This document shows, piece by piece, positions 14,751 to 22,122 of a stretch of 29,058 bases of DNA (position 1 is the stretch's first letter; each line of letters opens with the position of its first letter). Below the pieces are notes generated by a model. The model saw only the letters and a list, made by a program, of their open reading frames with translations, had not been told where the DNA came from and did not search any database. A program made the translations under genes and the position numbers. The DNA is from JAGYLJ01 sp034661035 (GTDB lineage Bacteria; Patescibacteriota; Minisyncoccia; Phycocordibacterales; UBA12079), in NCBI GenBank assembly GCA_034661035.1, contig JAYEKM010000024.1, positions 1 to 29,058 of the forward strand, read 5' to 3'.

Positions 14751-15896
14751 CTAAAAATTTTGCTTAAAATTTTTAGTTATTTTTTTTTGATACTTAGAAA
14801 CGTTTAAAATAATTCCAACTTCAGCCAAAGTAAACAATAATGCCGTCCCTCCTTTACTAATAAACAACAGTGGCATTCCAATCATAGGAAAAACACCTAG
14901 CATAGAACCCATATTCACAAAAGACTGTGATGCTATTAGTATAACAAGTCCCACCACTAATAGTCCACCGAAAGAATCTGTCGCTTGGGAGCCTATCTTT
15001 AAACCACGATAAGTAAATAAAAAGAAGATGATAATCAAAAAAGATGCTCCAATAAAACCCCATTCCTCTGCTGTTACAGCAAAAATTGAATCCCCTATTG
15101 ATTCAGGTAAACTTCCAAATTTTTGAATACTTTTTCCAAAACCTTTTCCAAAAAAACCACCCGATCCAATAGCAATTAAAGATTGTTTAATTTGATAGCC
15201 AGCCCCTGCAATATCCCCTCCTGGTTTAAAAAAAGTTAATAATCTCTCAAAAATATATGGTTTCAAAAAAATTATAGGAATAAGACTAATTGCAGCGACA
15301 GAAATCGTTGTAAAAAAATACTTGAGACGAACCCCTGAAACAAATAACATCGCCATAGCAGTTAACCCAATAATAACAAGGGTTCCATAATCTGGTTGTA
15401 AATACGAAAGAACAGAGACAACAGCCAATAATGATAAAACGGGTAAAACACTATATTTCCAATTATTAATCCTTGGTTTTAGCGAAGATAATAAGGCTGC
15501 AAAATAAATTACAAAACTAAATTTAAGAAATTCAGCTGGTTGGAAAGAAAACCCTCCAAACAAAGATAACCATCTCCTTGCTCCATTGTGTTCAAAACCT
15601 AACCCCGGCACAAAAACTAAGCAAGAGACAATTAAAGAGACAATAAAAACATAAAAAGCATATTTTTTGTATTTACGGTAATGAACTTTGGAAAAAATAA
15701 ATAAGAAGATTAAACCAAGACCTAAACCAAAAACAAATTGACTAAAAAAAATTGAAGAGAACCTAGCTCCCTCTTCTTCAGCAAATAAACCCAAAGATGC
15801 GGAAACAAATAACAAAAAACCAAGTAAAATCAGAACTGTTACTATAATTATAAAAATTTTATCAAAACTTCTTTTTTCAGCCATATTGTTACTCAT
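14751..15896 (-). CDS. ftsW: SEDS-family peptidoglycan polymerase (FtsW/RodA)
   Basis: 381 residues with about ten membrane helices. SEDS signatures are ARRWLSLFGGFSFQPAEF, QPDYGTLVI and the extracellular catalytic region GSLPESIGDSIFAVTAEEWG, where the Asp of GDSIFAV is the expected polymerase residue. It polymerises lipid II into glycan strands together with a class B PBP not present here. Synteny with murG and an nearby ftsQ favours FtsW, but RodA cannot be excluded from sequence alone. Start may be M1 (15896) or M5 (MAEKRSF). The promoter should lie in the 80-nt gap shared with rnpB on the other strand. Confidence 0.9.
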   Translation of the reverse strand: MSNNMAEKRSFDKIFIIIVTVLILLGFLLFVSASLGLFAEEEGARFSSIFFSQFVFGLGLGLIFLFIFSKVHYRKYKKYAFYVFIVSLIVSCLVFVPGLGFEHNGARRWLSLFGGFSFQPAEFLKFSFVIYFAALLSSLKPRINNWKYSVLPVLSLLAVVSVLSYLQPDYGTLVIIGLTAMAMLFVSGVRLKYFFTTISVAAISLIPIIFLKPYIFERLLTFFKPGGDIAGAGYQIKQSLIAIGSGGFFGKGFGKSIQKFGSLPESIGDSIFAVTAEEWGFIGASFLIIIFFLFTYRGLKIGSQATDSFGGLLVVGLVILIASQSFVNMGSMLGVFPMIGMPLLFISKGGTALLFTLAEVGIILNVSKYQKKITKNFKQNF

Positions 15897-15942
15897 TATT
15901 ATACTATACTAATAAAAAGCTGTGAAATATTAATTGTATAAT

Positions 15943-15971
15943 TTGTCAAAGTCCAATATTTGTGTTATAAA
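15943..15971 (+). promoter_or_regulatory. rnpB promoter
   Basis: TTGTCA (15943-15948) and TATAAA (15966-15971), spacer exactly 17 nt. The expected start near 15978-15980 coincides with the 5' base of the P1 helix of the RNase P RNA. Confidence 0.8.
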
Positions 15972-16204
15972 TATGTCATGTTCTTTTATATCGGATAGTT
16001 ACCCCGCACTTTGAATTTTGTTCGTGATTTTTTCTTAAAATAGTGTTCATAAAAAATAATTGTAATCGCAAAAATTTTCGTGAATATAATTCAAAGTGCG
16101 GGGAGGAAAGTCCGGACACTTCCCAGCACCACTTTTCGTTTTTACGTTGGACTACTTAAAAACAAAAAGTGGTGCTGGGAGAATGGTAGCGGGTAACACC
16201 CGTC

Positions 16205-16349
16205 GAGCATCTCACTGTCGCAAGATACTCAAGTTAAAAGTAGTTAGTCAAAAGTCTAAAGAAAAATTTACAAAATAAATTTTTAACTTTATAAACTTTA
16301 GAGACTTTATAAACTTTTTACTTGGGCACCGAGCGAGAGCGAGGTGCTT
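16205..16349 (+). repeat. 145-nt direct repeat inside rnpB, copy 1
   Basis: Identical to 16580-16724 except C at 16221 (T at 16596). Structure: a small hairpin (GAGCATCT with AGATACTC), an AU-rich region whose halves (AAGTTAAAAGTAG, CTTTATAAACTTTTTACTT) pair imperfectly, and a GC-richer hairpin GCACC/GGTGC at the end. By alignment with E. coli RNase P RNA it sits about where P9 should be, just after the P8-like CGGGTAACACCCG. Confidence 0.97.
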
Positions 16350-16579
16350 ATGAGGTGCGAGCAGAGACGCTAAATTTTGAAAAGAATTTAGGCATTCCTT
16401 TTCGGGATGTAGCCCCTCACCCAGAACAGTGCTGTTTACGTTGTAAACGTTTAGACACGCCAACCAATAGAAGACAAATAGATAAAATCTATTTATATAT
16501 AACAAATCTTGATTTGTTGGCACTGTTCTGGGTGAGGGGGTGAAACGGCTAAATCCTTACCTAAGTGCAAGGTCGTGCT

Positions 16580-16724
16580 GAGCATCTCACTGTCGTAAGA
16601 TACTCAAGTTAAAAGTAGTTAGTCAAAAGTCTAAAGAAAAATTTACAAAATAAATTTTTAACTTTATAAACTTTAGAGACTTTATAAACTTTTTACTTGG
16701 GCACCGAGCGAGAGCGAGGTGCTT
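16580..16724 (+). repeat. 145-nt direct repeat inside rnpB, copy 2
   Basis: Second copy, 375 nt downstream of the first, one substitution. It follows GTGCAAGGTCGTGCT and precedes GGAGTGCCGCTCGAG, i.e. about where P16/P17 should be. Flanks of the two copies are not alike, so this is not a simple tandem duplication. Confidence 0.97.
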
Positions 16725-16929
16725 GGAGTGCCGCTCGAGGAGATTGGTAACAATCTTCCCAGATAAATGACTATCACTAGTTTTGCTTACCATAGGGGCT
16801 TCAAAATTAAAAATCCTAAATACAAAATGTCTTTAGGATACTCCGACGCAAGGTCGGAGTGCTCAATTTTGCAACCACCTATGGTGGGCAAAATTGGCAC
16901 AGAATCCGGCTTATAGATATAAAAGAACA

Positions 16930-16969
16930 TATTAAGAAAACCACCTTTCACCAGGTGGTTTTCTTAATA
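16930..16969 (+). terminator. Hairpin terminator of rnpB
   Basis: A perfect 17-bp stem (TATTAAGAAAACCACCT with its complement, 6-nt loop) starts 2 nt after the P1 3' strand. The right arm contains TTTTCTT rather than a clean downstream T-run. It probably ends the RNA or marks a processing site. Confidence 0.7.
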
Positions 16970-16996
16970 CTTTTCTAATTTCTAAATAAAATTGAT

Positions 16997-17032
16997 TATA
17001 AAAACAGGCGGGACCTAACAACAAGTCCCGCC
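16997..17032 (-). terminator. Intrinsic terminator of the 17057-17421 mini-operon
   Basis: On the minus strand GGCGGGAC pairs with GTCCCGCC (8 bp, 10-nt loop), followed by TGTTTTTATAA. It lies 25 nt beyond the stop at 17057. Confidence 0.88.
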
Positions 17033-17056
17033 TTAAGAAGAAATTCTTAGTAAAAA

Positions 17057-17254
17057 TCAAGAGAAGAGACATCCGATTTTCTTAAAAGCCGCCGGGTCAG
17101 GAAAGATTGTTCTTTTTTTTCCTTTTCCTTGGAAACCCTTTTTCCCCCTCAATGGATATGGTGAATGTCTTGTCCACCGATAATCTGAAAGATGACTAAA
17201 ATCAGCTTCATCAGTCACAGCTTCAATTTCATTTTTTGTATTCTCATTACCCAC
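17057..17254 (-). CDS. 65-residue protein, unknown function
   Basis: A GTG start at 17254 is chosen because GGAG lies 7 nt upstream and the gene begins 14 nt after a similar small gene. The N-terminal half is acidic (GNENTKNEIEAVTDEADFSH), the C-terminal half basic and Gly/Lys-rich with many aromatics (SDYRWTRHSPYPLRGKKGFQ, KKRTIFPDPAAFKKIGCLFS). One Cys sits near the C-terminus. No family is recognised. The strong terminator immediately downstream and the linked partner gene support it as real. Confidence 0.55.
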   Translation of the reverse strand: MGNENTKNEIEAVTDEADFSHLSDYRWTRHSPYPLRGKKGFQGKGKKRTIFPDPAAFKKIGCLFS

Positions 17255-17268
17255 TGTTCATCTCCTTT

Positions 17269-17421
17269 TTATCGAATTGTCCAGCCTCTCCAAAAAAATG
17301 ATTCCAATCCAATACTTCCTAATTTAATTTTTTCTTCATCAACACTATTCAGAGAAAAAACATTTACATCATTTTTGTCTAGAGGTTCTTCTCCGCTTTC
17401 TTCTTTTTCTTCTCCTTCCAT
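17269..17421 (-). CDS. 50-residue acidic protein, unknown function
   Basis: The ATG at 17421 is preceded by AAAGGAGG with a 4-nt spacer. The product begins MEGEEKEESGEEPLDKNDVN and ends in a hydrophobic/aromatic patch, GLESFFWRGWTIR. It is the first gene of a two-gene minus-strand operon, 14 nt before the 65-residue gene. Its upstream region is the ACCCTGTTAAAT-bounded element (17442-17591), which should hold the promoter. An acidic leader with an aromatic tail is seen in some secreted or modified peptides, but no modifying enzyme or exporter is nearby, so no function is proposed. Confidence 0.55.
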   Translation of the reverse strand: MEGEEKEESGEEPLDKNDVNVFSLNSVDEEKIKLGSIGLESFFWRGWTIR

Positions 17422-17441
17422 TTCTCCTCCTTTCTTTTTTG

Positions 17442-17591
17442 TTTACCCTGTTAAATGAAATTTGTTACAACAAATTTTAACTTAAAATTTATCCTGCTCA
17501 CTTATTTATTATGAAAATATATTCACAAAAAAATGAGCTTAACTATAATAAACTACTATTTATTAAATTTAAAGATATTTAACAGGGTGAA
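17442..17591. repeat. ACCCTGTTAAAT-bounded intergenic element, copy 1 (150 bp)
   Basis: TTTACCCTGTTAAAT at the left and ATTTAACAGGGTGAA at the right form inverted ends. Just inside the left end is a second palindrome, AAATTTGTT/AACAAATTT. The interior is AT-rich and unlike copy 2. It fills most of the gap between the dusB stop and the 17421 start; no gene is seen in it. Confidence 0.8.
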
Positions 17592-17640
17592 CTACGTTAA
17601 GAACACCTGGTTAAGAGATTATCAAAACAAAAAACTAAAG

Positions 17641-18612
17641 TCAAAGCCTCTCCTTGATTAACTTTTCAGCCTCTTCTTTACTCTCGCAGTCCATTAACTT
17701 AATTCTTAATTCTTTAGCCCCTCTGAAACCAAGTAAATAAGCTTTCATATGTTTTTTCATTAAAGAGAAGTTCTTATCCCAACCTTTTTCTTCATTTTTA
17801 TACAATTCTTCAAACAAATCTAGATGCTCTAATAAAATATTTAACTTTTCTTTTTCATCTGGATTTGGACGTCCGACGTCCAAGTGAAGTAACCATGGCT
17901 TTCCTAAAATAGCTCGACCAATCATCACCCCATCTACCCCACTCTCTTTTCCTTTTTGTTGACCGTCACTTATATCTTGAACATCCCCATTTCCGATAAT
18001 TAAAACTCCTGTACCTTTAGCCATTTCTACCCCTTTTTTTATAACATTCCAGTCAGCTTTTACTTTAGACATCTCTTTTTTAGTCCTCCCGTGGATTGTA
18101 ATAGCTGAAGGTTTTTCTGCTAGTAAAGCAGGCAACCAAATATCTAATTCATTTTTATTAAAACCTATTCTTGTTTTTACTGAGACAGGTAAACCCCCTG
18201 CTCCTCTTTTAGTTTCTCTAATTATTTCTCTAGCTAAATCCGAATGATTAATCAAATCAGATCCAGCTCCCTGTTTTAAAATATTTTTTTGAGGACAACC
18301 CATATTTATGTCAACTCCGTCAAAACCTAGTTCTTTAACTAACTGAGCTGATTGGTAAAAATTTTCTGGTTTGGAGCCAAACAACTGAGCCACAATAGGT
18401 CTCTCTATCTCAGAAAATTTTAAGATTTTTAAAAGTTTTTCCCTGCCAACTGAACATAAGCCGTCACAAGCAACCATTTCTGTAAAAATAACATCTGGTT
18501 TACCATACTTAGCAAGTATCTGCCGAAAAGCTGTATCTGTCACATCAGCCATAGGAGCTGAACAAAAGAAAGGTTTTTTTTGTTGACTTAATTTATTCCA
18601 AAAATTTTCCAT
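17641..18612 (-). CDS. dusB: tRNA-dihydrouridine synthase
   Basis: 323-residue flavoenzyme that reduces uridines of tRNA to dihydrouridine using NADPH and FMN. TIM-barrel signatures are CSAPMADVTDTAFR, FTEMVACDGL, VAQLFGSKPENF and DINMGCPQ (catalytic Cys106). Others are VSVKTRIGFN, ITIHGRTKKEM (phosphate/tRNA-contacting His) and IGNGDV. The helical C-terminal tRNA-binding domain is present. It is two nucleotides downstream of ftsQ. A perfect interrupted palindrome (17865-17883) lies in frame and encodes LDVGRP in the linker between domains, where family members usually have a loop; it may be an inserted repeat. Subgroup DusB rather than another Dus is by overall resemblance. Confidence 0.93.
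   Translation of the reverse strand: MENFWNKLSQQKKPFFCSAPMADVTDTAFRQILAKYGKPDVIFTEMVACDGLCSVGREKLLKILKFSEIERPIVAQLFGSKPENFYQSAQLVKELGFDGVDINMGCPQKNILKQGAGSDLINHSDLAREIIRETKRGAGGLPVSVKTRIGFNKNELDIWLPALLAEKPSAITIHGRTKKEMSKVKADWNVIKKGVEMAKGTGVLIIGNGDVQDISDGQQKGKESGVDGVMIGRAILGKPWLLHLDVGRPNPDEKEKLNILLEHLDLFEELYKNEEKGWDKNFSLMKKHMKAYLLGFRGAKELRIKLMDCESKEEAEKLIKERL
17865..17883. repeat. Interrupted palindrome inside dusB
   Basis: TTGGACGTC-C-GACGTCCAA, 9-bp arms around one base. It is related in pattern to the TTGGAGGTTGGACCTCCAA repeat at 10758-10776 (TTGGA, central GGAC/GTCC, TCCAA). Confidence 0.55.
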
Positions 18613-18614
18613 AA

Positions 18615-19445
18615 TTATTCTTTGAACTTATATACCACTTTATGCCCAAATCTTAAATCAATGTATTCAAACTCGCTATCGCCCAAATCACCAAGATCAA
18701 TCAAGACAGCCTGTAAATCTTCAAAAATATCACTAAAATCTTGTTTGCCGTCAAAAATTAAACGACTATTCCTATTAAAAAATAATTCATAATCATTATT
18801 TTCTTTAACAATTAACTTATAGCCATCTATATTTATATCTTTCAGAAAACGGATAAATAAATTTAGTTTTCCGAAATGTTCTTCACCTGTTTCTCCTAAG
18901 TAAGTTCTTCTTAAAATTTTACTTGTTGGAGTCGTGGTTGAAATATCTTGAAAATCTCCTAAATATTTGAAATAAACATCATTAGAAAAGTTAGGAGCCT
19001 CATCGTAAAGATAAGCCATTCCATCCATGAAATAACAGTGCTCACCAGCCATGTCACTACACCACAAAGCATAAGGACTTCTTTCTACAATATCTATAAA
19101 AATTGAATGGAAGTCTTTAAATCTGACAGTGACATTTTTTATTTGAGAGAAAGATTCCAATAACTCATTCCTAATACTTAGTTTGGGATATATCAGAATA
19201 TGACTTTTTGATAAAAGCCAAAAGTATTTCCCTGAGATGTTTTTATTAACTATTTCTAAAATATCTTCTCTTTCAATAATAGAGTTACCTGTTATTTCAA
19301 TGTCTCTAATATTGACCTTTTCTAAACTAGATAACCATGAAATCAAAAACAAGAATAGAGACAAGGACACCGCAATCAAAACAACTCTTTTCCAAAATCT
19401 TTTTTTCTGCCTTTCTATGGCTTTGAGAGAAGTATATTTAGCCAT
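18615..19445 (-). CDS. ftsQ: FtsQ/DivIB-like cell division protein
   Basis: 276 residues. A basic N-terminus (about 1-20), one membrane helix (about 21-41), then a POTRA domain (NIRDIEITGNSIIEREDILEIV within about 48-115), and a beta domain ending IDLRFGHKVVYKFKE, close to the typical FtsQ ending. FtsQ links FtsB/FtsL to the divisome outside the membrane. The match is by architecture and motifs, since FtsQ sequences diverge. Two cysteines (ALWCSDMAGEHCYFMDG) could be paired. It is followed by dusB with a 2-nt gap. The upstream gap holds an ACCCTGTTAAAT element ending 4 nt before the ATG. Confidence 0.85.
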   Translation of the reverse strand: MAKYTSLKAIERQKKRFWKRVVLIAVSLSLFLFLISWLSSLEKVNIRDIEITGNSIIEREDILEIVNKNISGKYFWLLSKSHILIYPKLSIRNELLESFSQIKNVTVRFKDFHSIFIDIVERSPYALWCSDMAGEHCYFMDGMAYLYDEAPNFSNDVYFKYLGDFQDISTTTPTSKILRRTYLGETGEEHFGKLNLFIRFLKDINIDGYKLIVKENNDYELFFNRNSRLIFDGKQDFSDIFEDLQAVLIDLGDLGDSEFEYIDLRFGHKVVYKFKE

Positions 19446-19449
19446 ATCT

Positions 19450-19594
19450 TTTACCCTGTTAAATGAGGTTTGATTTTCATATAACTAAAAATTTCAAAAT
19501 TAGTAATACTTTTTTGTTTTATCTGTTTTTCATTCATTAATTTTTATCAAATCTTAATTTTATTTTTCCAAAATAAACTATTTAACAGGGTGAA
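19450..19594. repeat. ACCCTGTTAAAT-bounded intergenic element, copy 2 (145 bp)
   Basis: TTTACCCTGTTAAAT (19450-19464) and ATTTAACAGGGTGAA (19580-19594) are inverted ends. The element fills the serS-ftsQ gap almost completely: 2 nt from the serS stop, 4 nt from the ftsQ ATG. The interior is AT-rich and not shared with copy 1. Promoter and leader for ftsQ must be inside it if ftsQ is transcribed separately. Confidence 0.85.
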
Positions 19595-19596
19595 TT

Positions 19597-20889
19597 TTAA
19601 TTTTTAGAGATAACTTCTTTACCAAAATATTTTTGAAGGACTTCTGGTACTTTAACTGACCCATCTGCCTGTTGAAAATTTTCTACCAATGAGACCAAAA
19701 TTCTCGGAGTTGGAATAGCTGTTGAATTTAAAGTATGAACATATCGGGGCTTTTCTCTTTGCCCGTCCTCAGGATTAGGGTCTCCTTCTTTATATTTAAT
19801 ATTGAATCTTCGAGACTGGAAATCATGAAAATAAGAAGCTGATGAAATTTCTCTATATTTATTTTCTCCCGGTACCCATAATTCAATATCATACTTTTTA
19901 ACTTGACCTTGCCCTAAATCACCACCACAGTTTATAACTGTGTGGTAAGGAATACCTAAAGATTCTATAAACTCTTCTGTATTACGATTTATCTCTTCGT
20001 GCCACTTTACTGATTCTTCATGATTAGCTTCACATAAGATTACTTGTTCTATCTTAAAGAATTCATTAACTCTAATAAGTCCCCGAGTATCTCTACCATG
20101 ACTACCTGCTTCCCTTCTAAAACAAGGAGAAAAACCTAAATATTTTTTTGGTAATTCTTCTTTCTTTAAAACTTCACCTGAATGATACCCTGTTATAGGA
20201 ATTTCAGCTGTTCCAATTAAATAATCCTCATCTTGAGTGTTATAAACATCATCAGCCTCATTTGGTAGATGACCTGTACCATAAAGATTTTCTTTTCTTA
20301 CAATGGCTGGTGGAATCATCGGTAAAAAACCTTTGGCACCAAAAAAGTCATTTGCATAATTCCAAATTGCCCAAGACAGACGGGCCCCGTCCCCTATTAG
20401 ATAATAACCCCTAAAACCATGAATTTTAGTTCCTCTTTCAAAATCCACCATCTCTAAATTATTCATAATTTCGACGTGGTCTTTTGGGTCAAATTCAAAA
20501 GAGGTCTTTTCTCCCCAAGCTTTTATCTCTTTATTATCTTCATCAGATTCACCATCGGGAACTGACATATCTGGAATGTTAGGAACTTCTAACATCAAAG
20601 TTTTCCATCTCTGCATAACCTTTTTTAGAGTTTCTTCTTCTTCCTTTAACTTTACCTTCAAGGTTTGCATTTCTTCTATAAGCCTAGCTTTATCACTTTC
20701 ATTATTACTGTTTCCAATCTTTTCAGTAGCAATGTTTTGTTCTGTTCTCATTCTTTCAACAGTCGCTAGGGAAGCTCTCCTTCTATCATCCCACTCTAAT
20801 AATTTGTCAACATTAAAAGTTATATGCTTTTTCTTAGCACCAGCTTTAATTAATTCCTTATTTTCTCTTATAAATTTTATATCTAACAT
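19597..20889 (-). CDS. serS: Seryl-tRNA synthetase
   Basis: 430-residue class II synthetase charging tRNA-Ser. The N-terminal long-arm coiled coil (about 30-105) binds the tRNA variable arm. Motif 2 is at CFRREAGSHGRDTRGLIRVN and motif 3 at LNSTAIPTPRILVSLVENFQ. The serine-specific segment YREISSASYFHDFQSRR is intact. It starts MLDIKFIRENKELI, as normal for the family. It diverges from dprA over 109 nt, with no SD. Confidence 0.97.
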   Translation of the reverse strand: MLDIKFIRENKELIKAGAKKKHITFNVDKLLEWDDRRRASLATVERMRTEQNIATEKIGNSNNESDKARLIEEMQTLKVKLKEEEETLKKVMQRWKTLMLEVPNIPDMSVPDGESDEDNKEIKAWGEKTSFEFDPKDHVEIMNNLEMVDFERGTKIHGFRGYYLIGDGARLSWAIWNYANDFFGAKGFLPMIPPAIVRKENLYGTGHLPNEADDVYNTQDEDYLIGTAEIPITGYHSGEVLKKEELPKKYLGFSPCFRREAGSHGRDTRGLIRVNEFFKIEQVILCEANHEESVKWHEEINRNTEEFIESLGIPYHTVINCGGDLGQGQVKKYDIELWVPGENKYREISSASYFHDFQSRRFNIKYKEGDPNPEDGQREKPRYVHTLNSTAIPTPRILVSLVENFQQADGSVKVPEVLQKYFGKEVISKN

Positions 20890-20998
20890 GAATTAGTGTT
20901 TAGTTATTTAGTAAATTAGGTATCTAGGGGAAAAAATTACTTCACAAATCTTCTTTACATTGTTTTTATAATATCAGAAATGCTAAAATTTAAAAAGC

Positions 20999-21859
20999 AT
21001 GGGAATTAATAAATTAGAAAAACAAGATTGGCCTGAAGCTCTTCTTGAAATAAATGATCCTCCTAAACAACTCTACTATCGAGGTGAAAAACCTGATATT
21101 ACCTCAATTTTTTTAACAATAGTTGGCTCAAGAAAATATTCCCAATACGGAAAAGAAGTTTGTCAAAAACTTATTTCTGGATTAAGAGGTTATAATATAA
21201 CTATTGTATCAGGTTTAGCTCTAGGAATTGACGGAATTGCCCATAAAACAGCCTTAGAAACAAAATTAAAAACTATTGCTATTCCTGGTTCAGGAATTGA
21301 TGACTCCGTTCTTTATCCTAAAACAAACACCAGCTTGGCCAAAAAAATTCTAAAATCAGGAGGAACCCTACTATCAGAATTTGAACCCTTGGAAAAAGCT
21401 AGTCACTGGACTTTCCCTCAACGCAACAGAATCATGGCTGGTCTGACTCAAGTTGTTTTAATTATTGAAGCCACTGAAAAATCAGGGACTCTTATTACAG
21501 CTCGCTTAGCTCTTGATTATAATAGAGAAGTTTGCACCGTTCCCGCTTCTATTTTTTCTCATTATTCACAAGGATCTAACAAATTACTTCGTCAGGGAGC
21601 AACTACTATTAACAACAGCCAAGATTTACTAAGAACTTTGGGTTTTAATTTAGATAACCAACCCACTCAAGACAAATTAAAACTTGCTAATTGTTCAGCC
21701 GAGGAACAACAAATTTTAGAGTTATTGAAAGAACCTTTGGAACGCAACGAGTTAATTCAAAAAACTAATCTAACTACCAGTGAGACCAATATTATCCTCT
21801 CGTCCATGGAGATTAAAGGTCTTATCAAGGAAACTCTTGGTAAAATACATTTAAATTAA
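20999..21859 (+). CDS. dprA: DNA-processing protein DprA
   Basis: 286 residues. The Rossmann-like DprA domain shows IVGSRKYSQYGKEV, SGLALGIDGIAHKTAL (71-86), AIPGSGIDDSVLYP, LLSEFEPLEKASHWTFPQRN, IEATEKSGTLITARLALDYN and SQGSNKLLRQGA. It loads RecA on incoming single-stranded DNA during natural transformation. A winged-helix C-terminal domain (about 220-286, EEQQILELLKEPLERNELI) completes it, while the N-terminal SAM domain of longer versions is absent. Competence is a conserved trait in many Patescibacteria and a possible route for the acquired genes seen here. A TATAAT lies at 20967-20972, without a clear -35. Confidence 0.96.
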   Translation: MGINKLEKQDWPEALLEINDPPKQLYYRGEKPDITSIFLTIVGSRKYSQYGKEVCQKLISGLRGYNITIVSGLALGIDGIAHKTALETKLKTIAIPGSGIDDSVLYPKTNTSLAKKILKSGGTLLSEFEPLEKASHWTFPQRNRIMAGLTQVVLIIEATEKSGTLITARLALDYNREVCTVPASIFSHYSQGSNKLLRQGATTINNSQDLLRTLGFNLDNQPTQDKLKLANCSAEEQQILELLKEPLERNELIQKTNLTTSETNIILSSMEIKGLIKETLGKIHLN

Positions 21860-21865
21860 AATTTA

Positions 21866-22048
21866 TTAATAATATTCGGCTGTACTTGAATAAGCTACAT
21901 CTGTTACGTAGATATCCCTAGTTCCATAACTACCAAATTGATGTAAATCAATTAAGTAACCCCAATAAGAAGATGTTACTAATCTAATTGTTACATAGCC
22001 ATCAGAAGAAACGTAAACATCTTTTTTCTTGCAACTATATTTGTGCAC
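21866..22048 (-). pseudogene. Short frame of unknown origin, probably a gene remnant
   Basis: From a GTG at 22048 the frame gives 60 residues (HKYSCKKKDVYVSSDGYVT, ending AYSSTAEYY), rich in Tyr and Ser with beta-like alternation (YVTIRLVTSSYWGYLIDLH). The frame continues about 20 codons further upstream across a hairpin (22042-22077) without ATG, ending at a stop. There is no SD. It may be the 3' end of a surface protein gene left after deletion, or a small gene with an unusual start. No family recognised. It converges on dprA with a 6-nt gap. Confidence 0.35.
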
Positions 22049-22077
22049 AAACTCAGCGGTCGCTGATTTTGTGTACA
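22042..22077. repeat. 36-nt imperfect hairpin between dnaJ and the 21866 remnant
   Basis: TGTGCACAAACTCAGC and GCTGATTTTGTGTACA pair over 14 of 16 positions around GGTC. Within it TCAGCGGTCGCTGA is an interrupted palindrome, and TTTGTGCACAAA (22040-22051 approx.) overlaps its left arm. No T-run follows on the minus strand, so it is not a clear terminator. Confidence 0.65.
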
Positions 22078-22122
22078 GTTGTTTTGTGTTTAGGGTATTT
22101 GATTTTTAGATTTTAAATTAAT

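Larger units (their letters stand above)
15980..16928 (+). ncRNA. rnpB: RNase P RNA, greatly enlarged (about 949 nt)
   Basis: Catalytic RNA that removes 5' leaders from pre-tRNA. Conserved landmarks appear in order: GAGGAAAGTCCGGAC (from 16103), a GCGAGCAGAGACGC stretch (from 16357), GGGTGAAACGG (from 16538), GTGCAAGGTCG near 16565, AGATAAATGACTATCAC near 16761, and CACAGAATCCGGCTTATAG near the 3' end. The 5' GTTCTTTTATATC (15980-15992) pairs perfectly with GATATAAAAGAAC (16916-16928) as P1. Long stems include CCCCGCACTTTGAA/TTCAAAGTGCGGGG (16002-16015, 16090-16103), a 15-bp stem (16122-16136, 16165-16179) and a 20-bp stem starting CCCCTCACCCAG (16413-16432, 16520-16539). Usual bacterial length is about 350-400 nt. 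The excess comes from a duplicated 145-nt segment, a branched insert in the 20-bp stem, and an expanded terminal helix (16781-16893) holding the hairpin ACTCCGAC/GTCGGAGT (16840-16860). Confidence 0.93.

Noticed and set aside
16096..16543. Open frames across the RNase P region
   Set aside because: They lie inside the structured rnpB RNA, have no SD, and their codons follow RNA stems.
16205..16724. Two-repeat CRISPR array
   Set aside because: The repeats are 145 nt, the intervening 230 nt is conserved RNase P core, and no cas genes are present.
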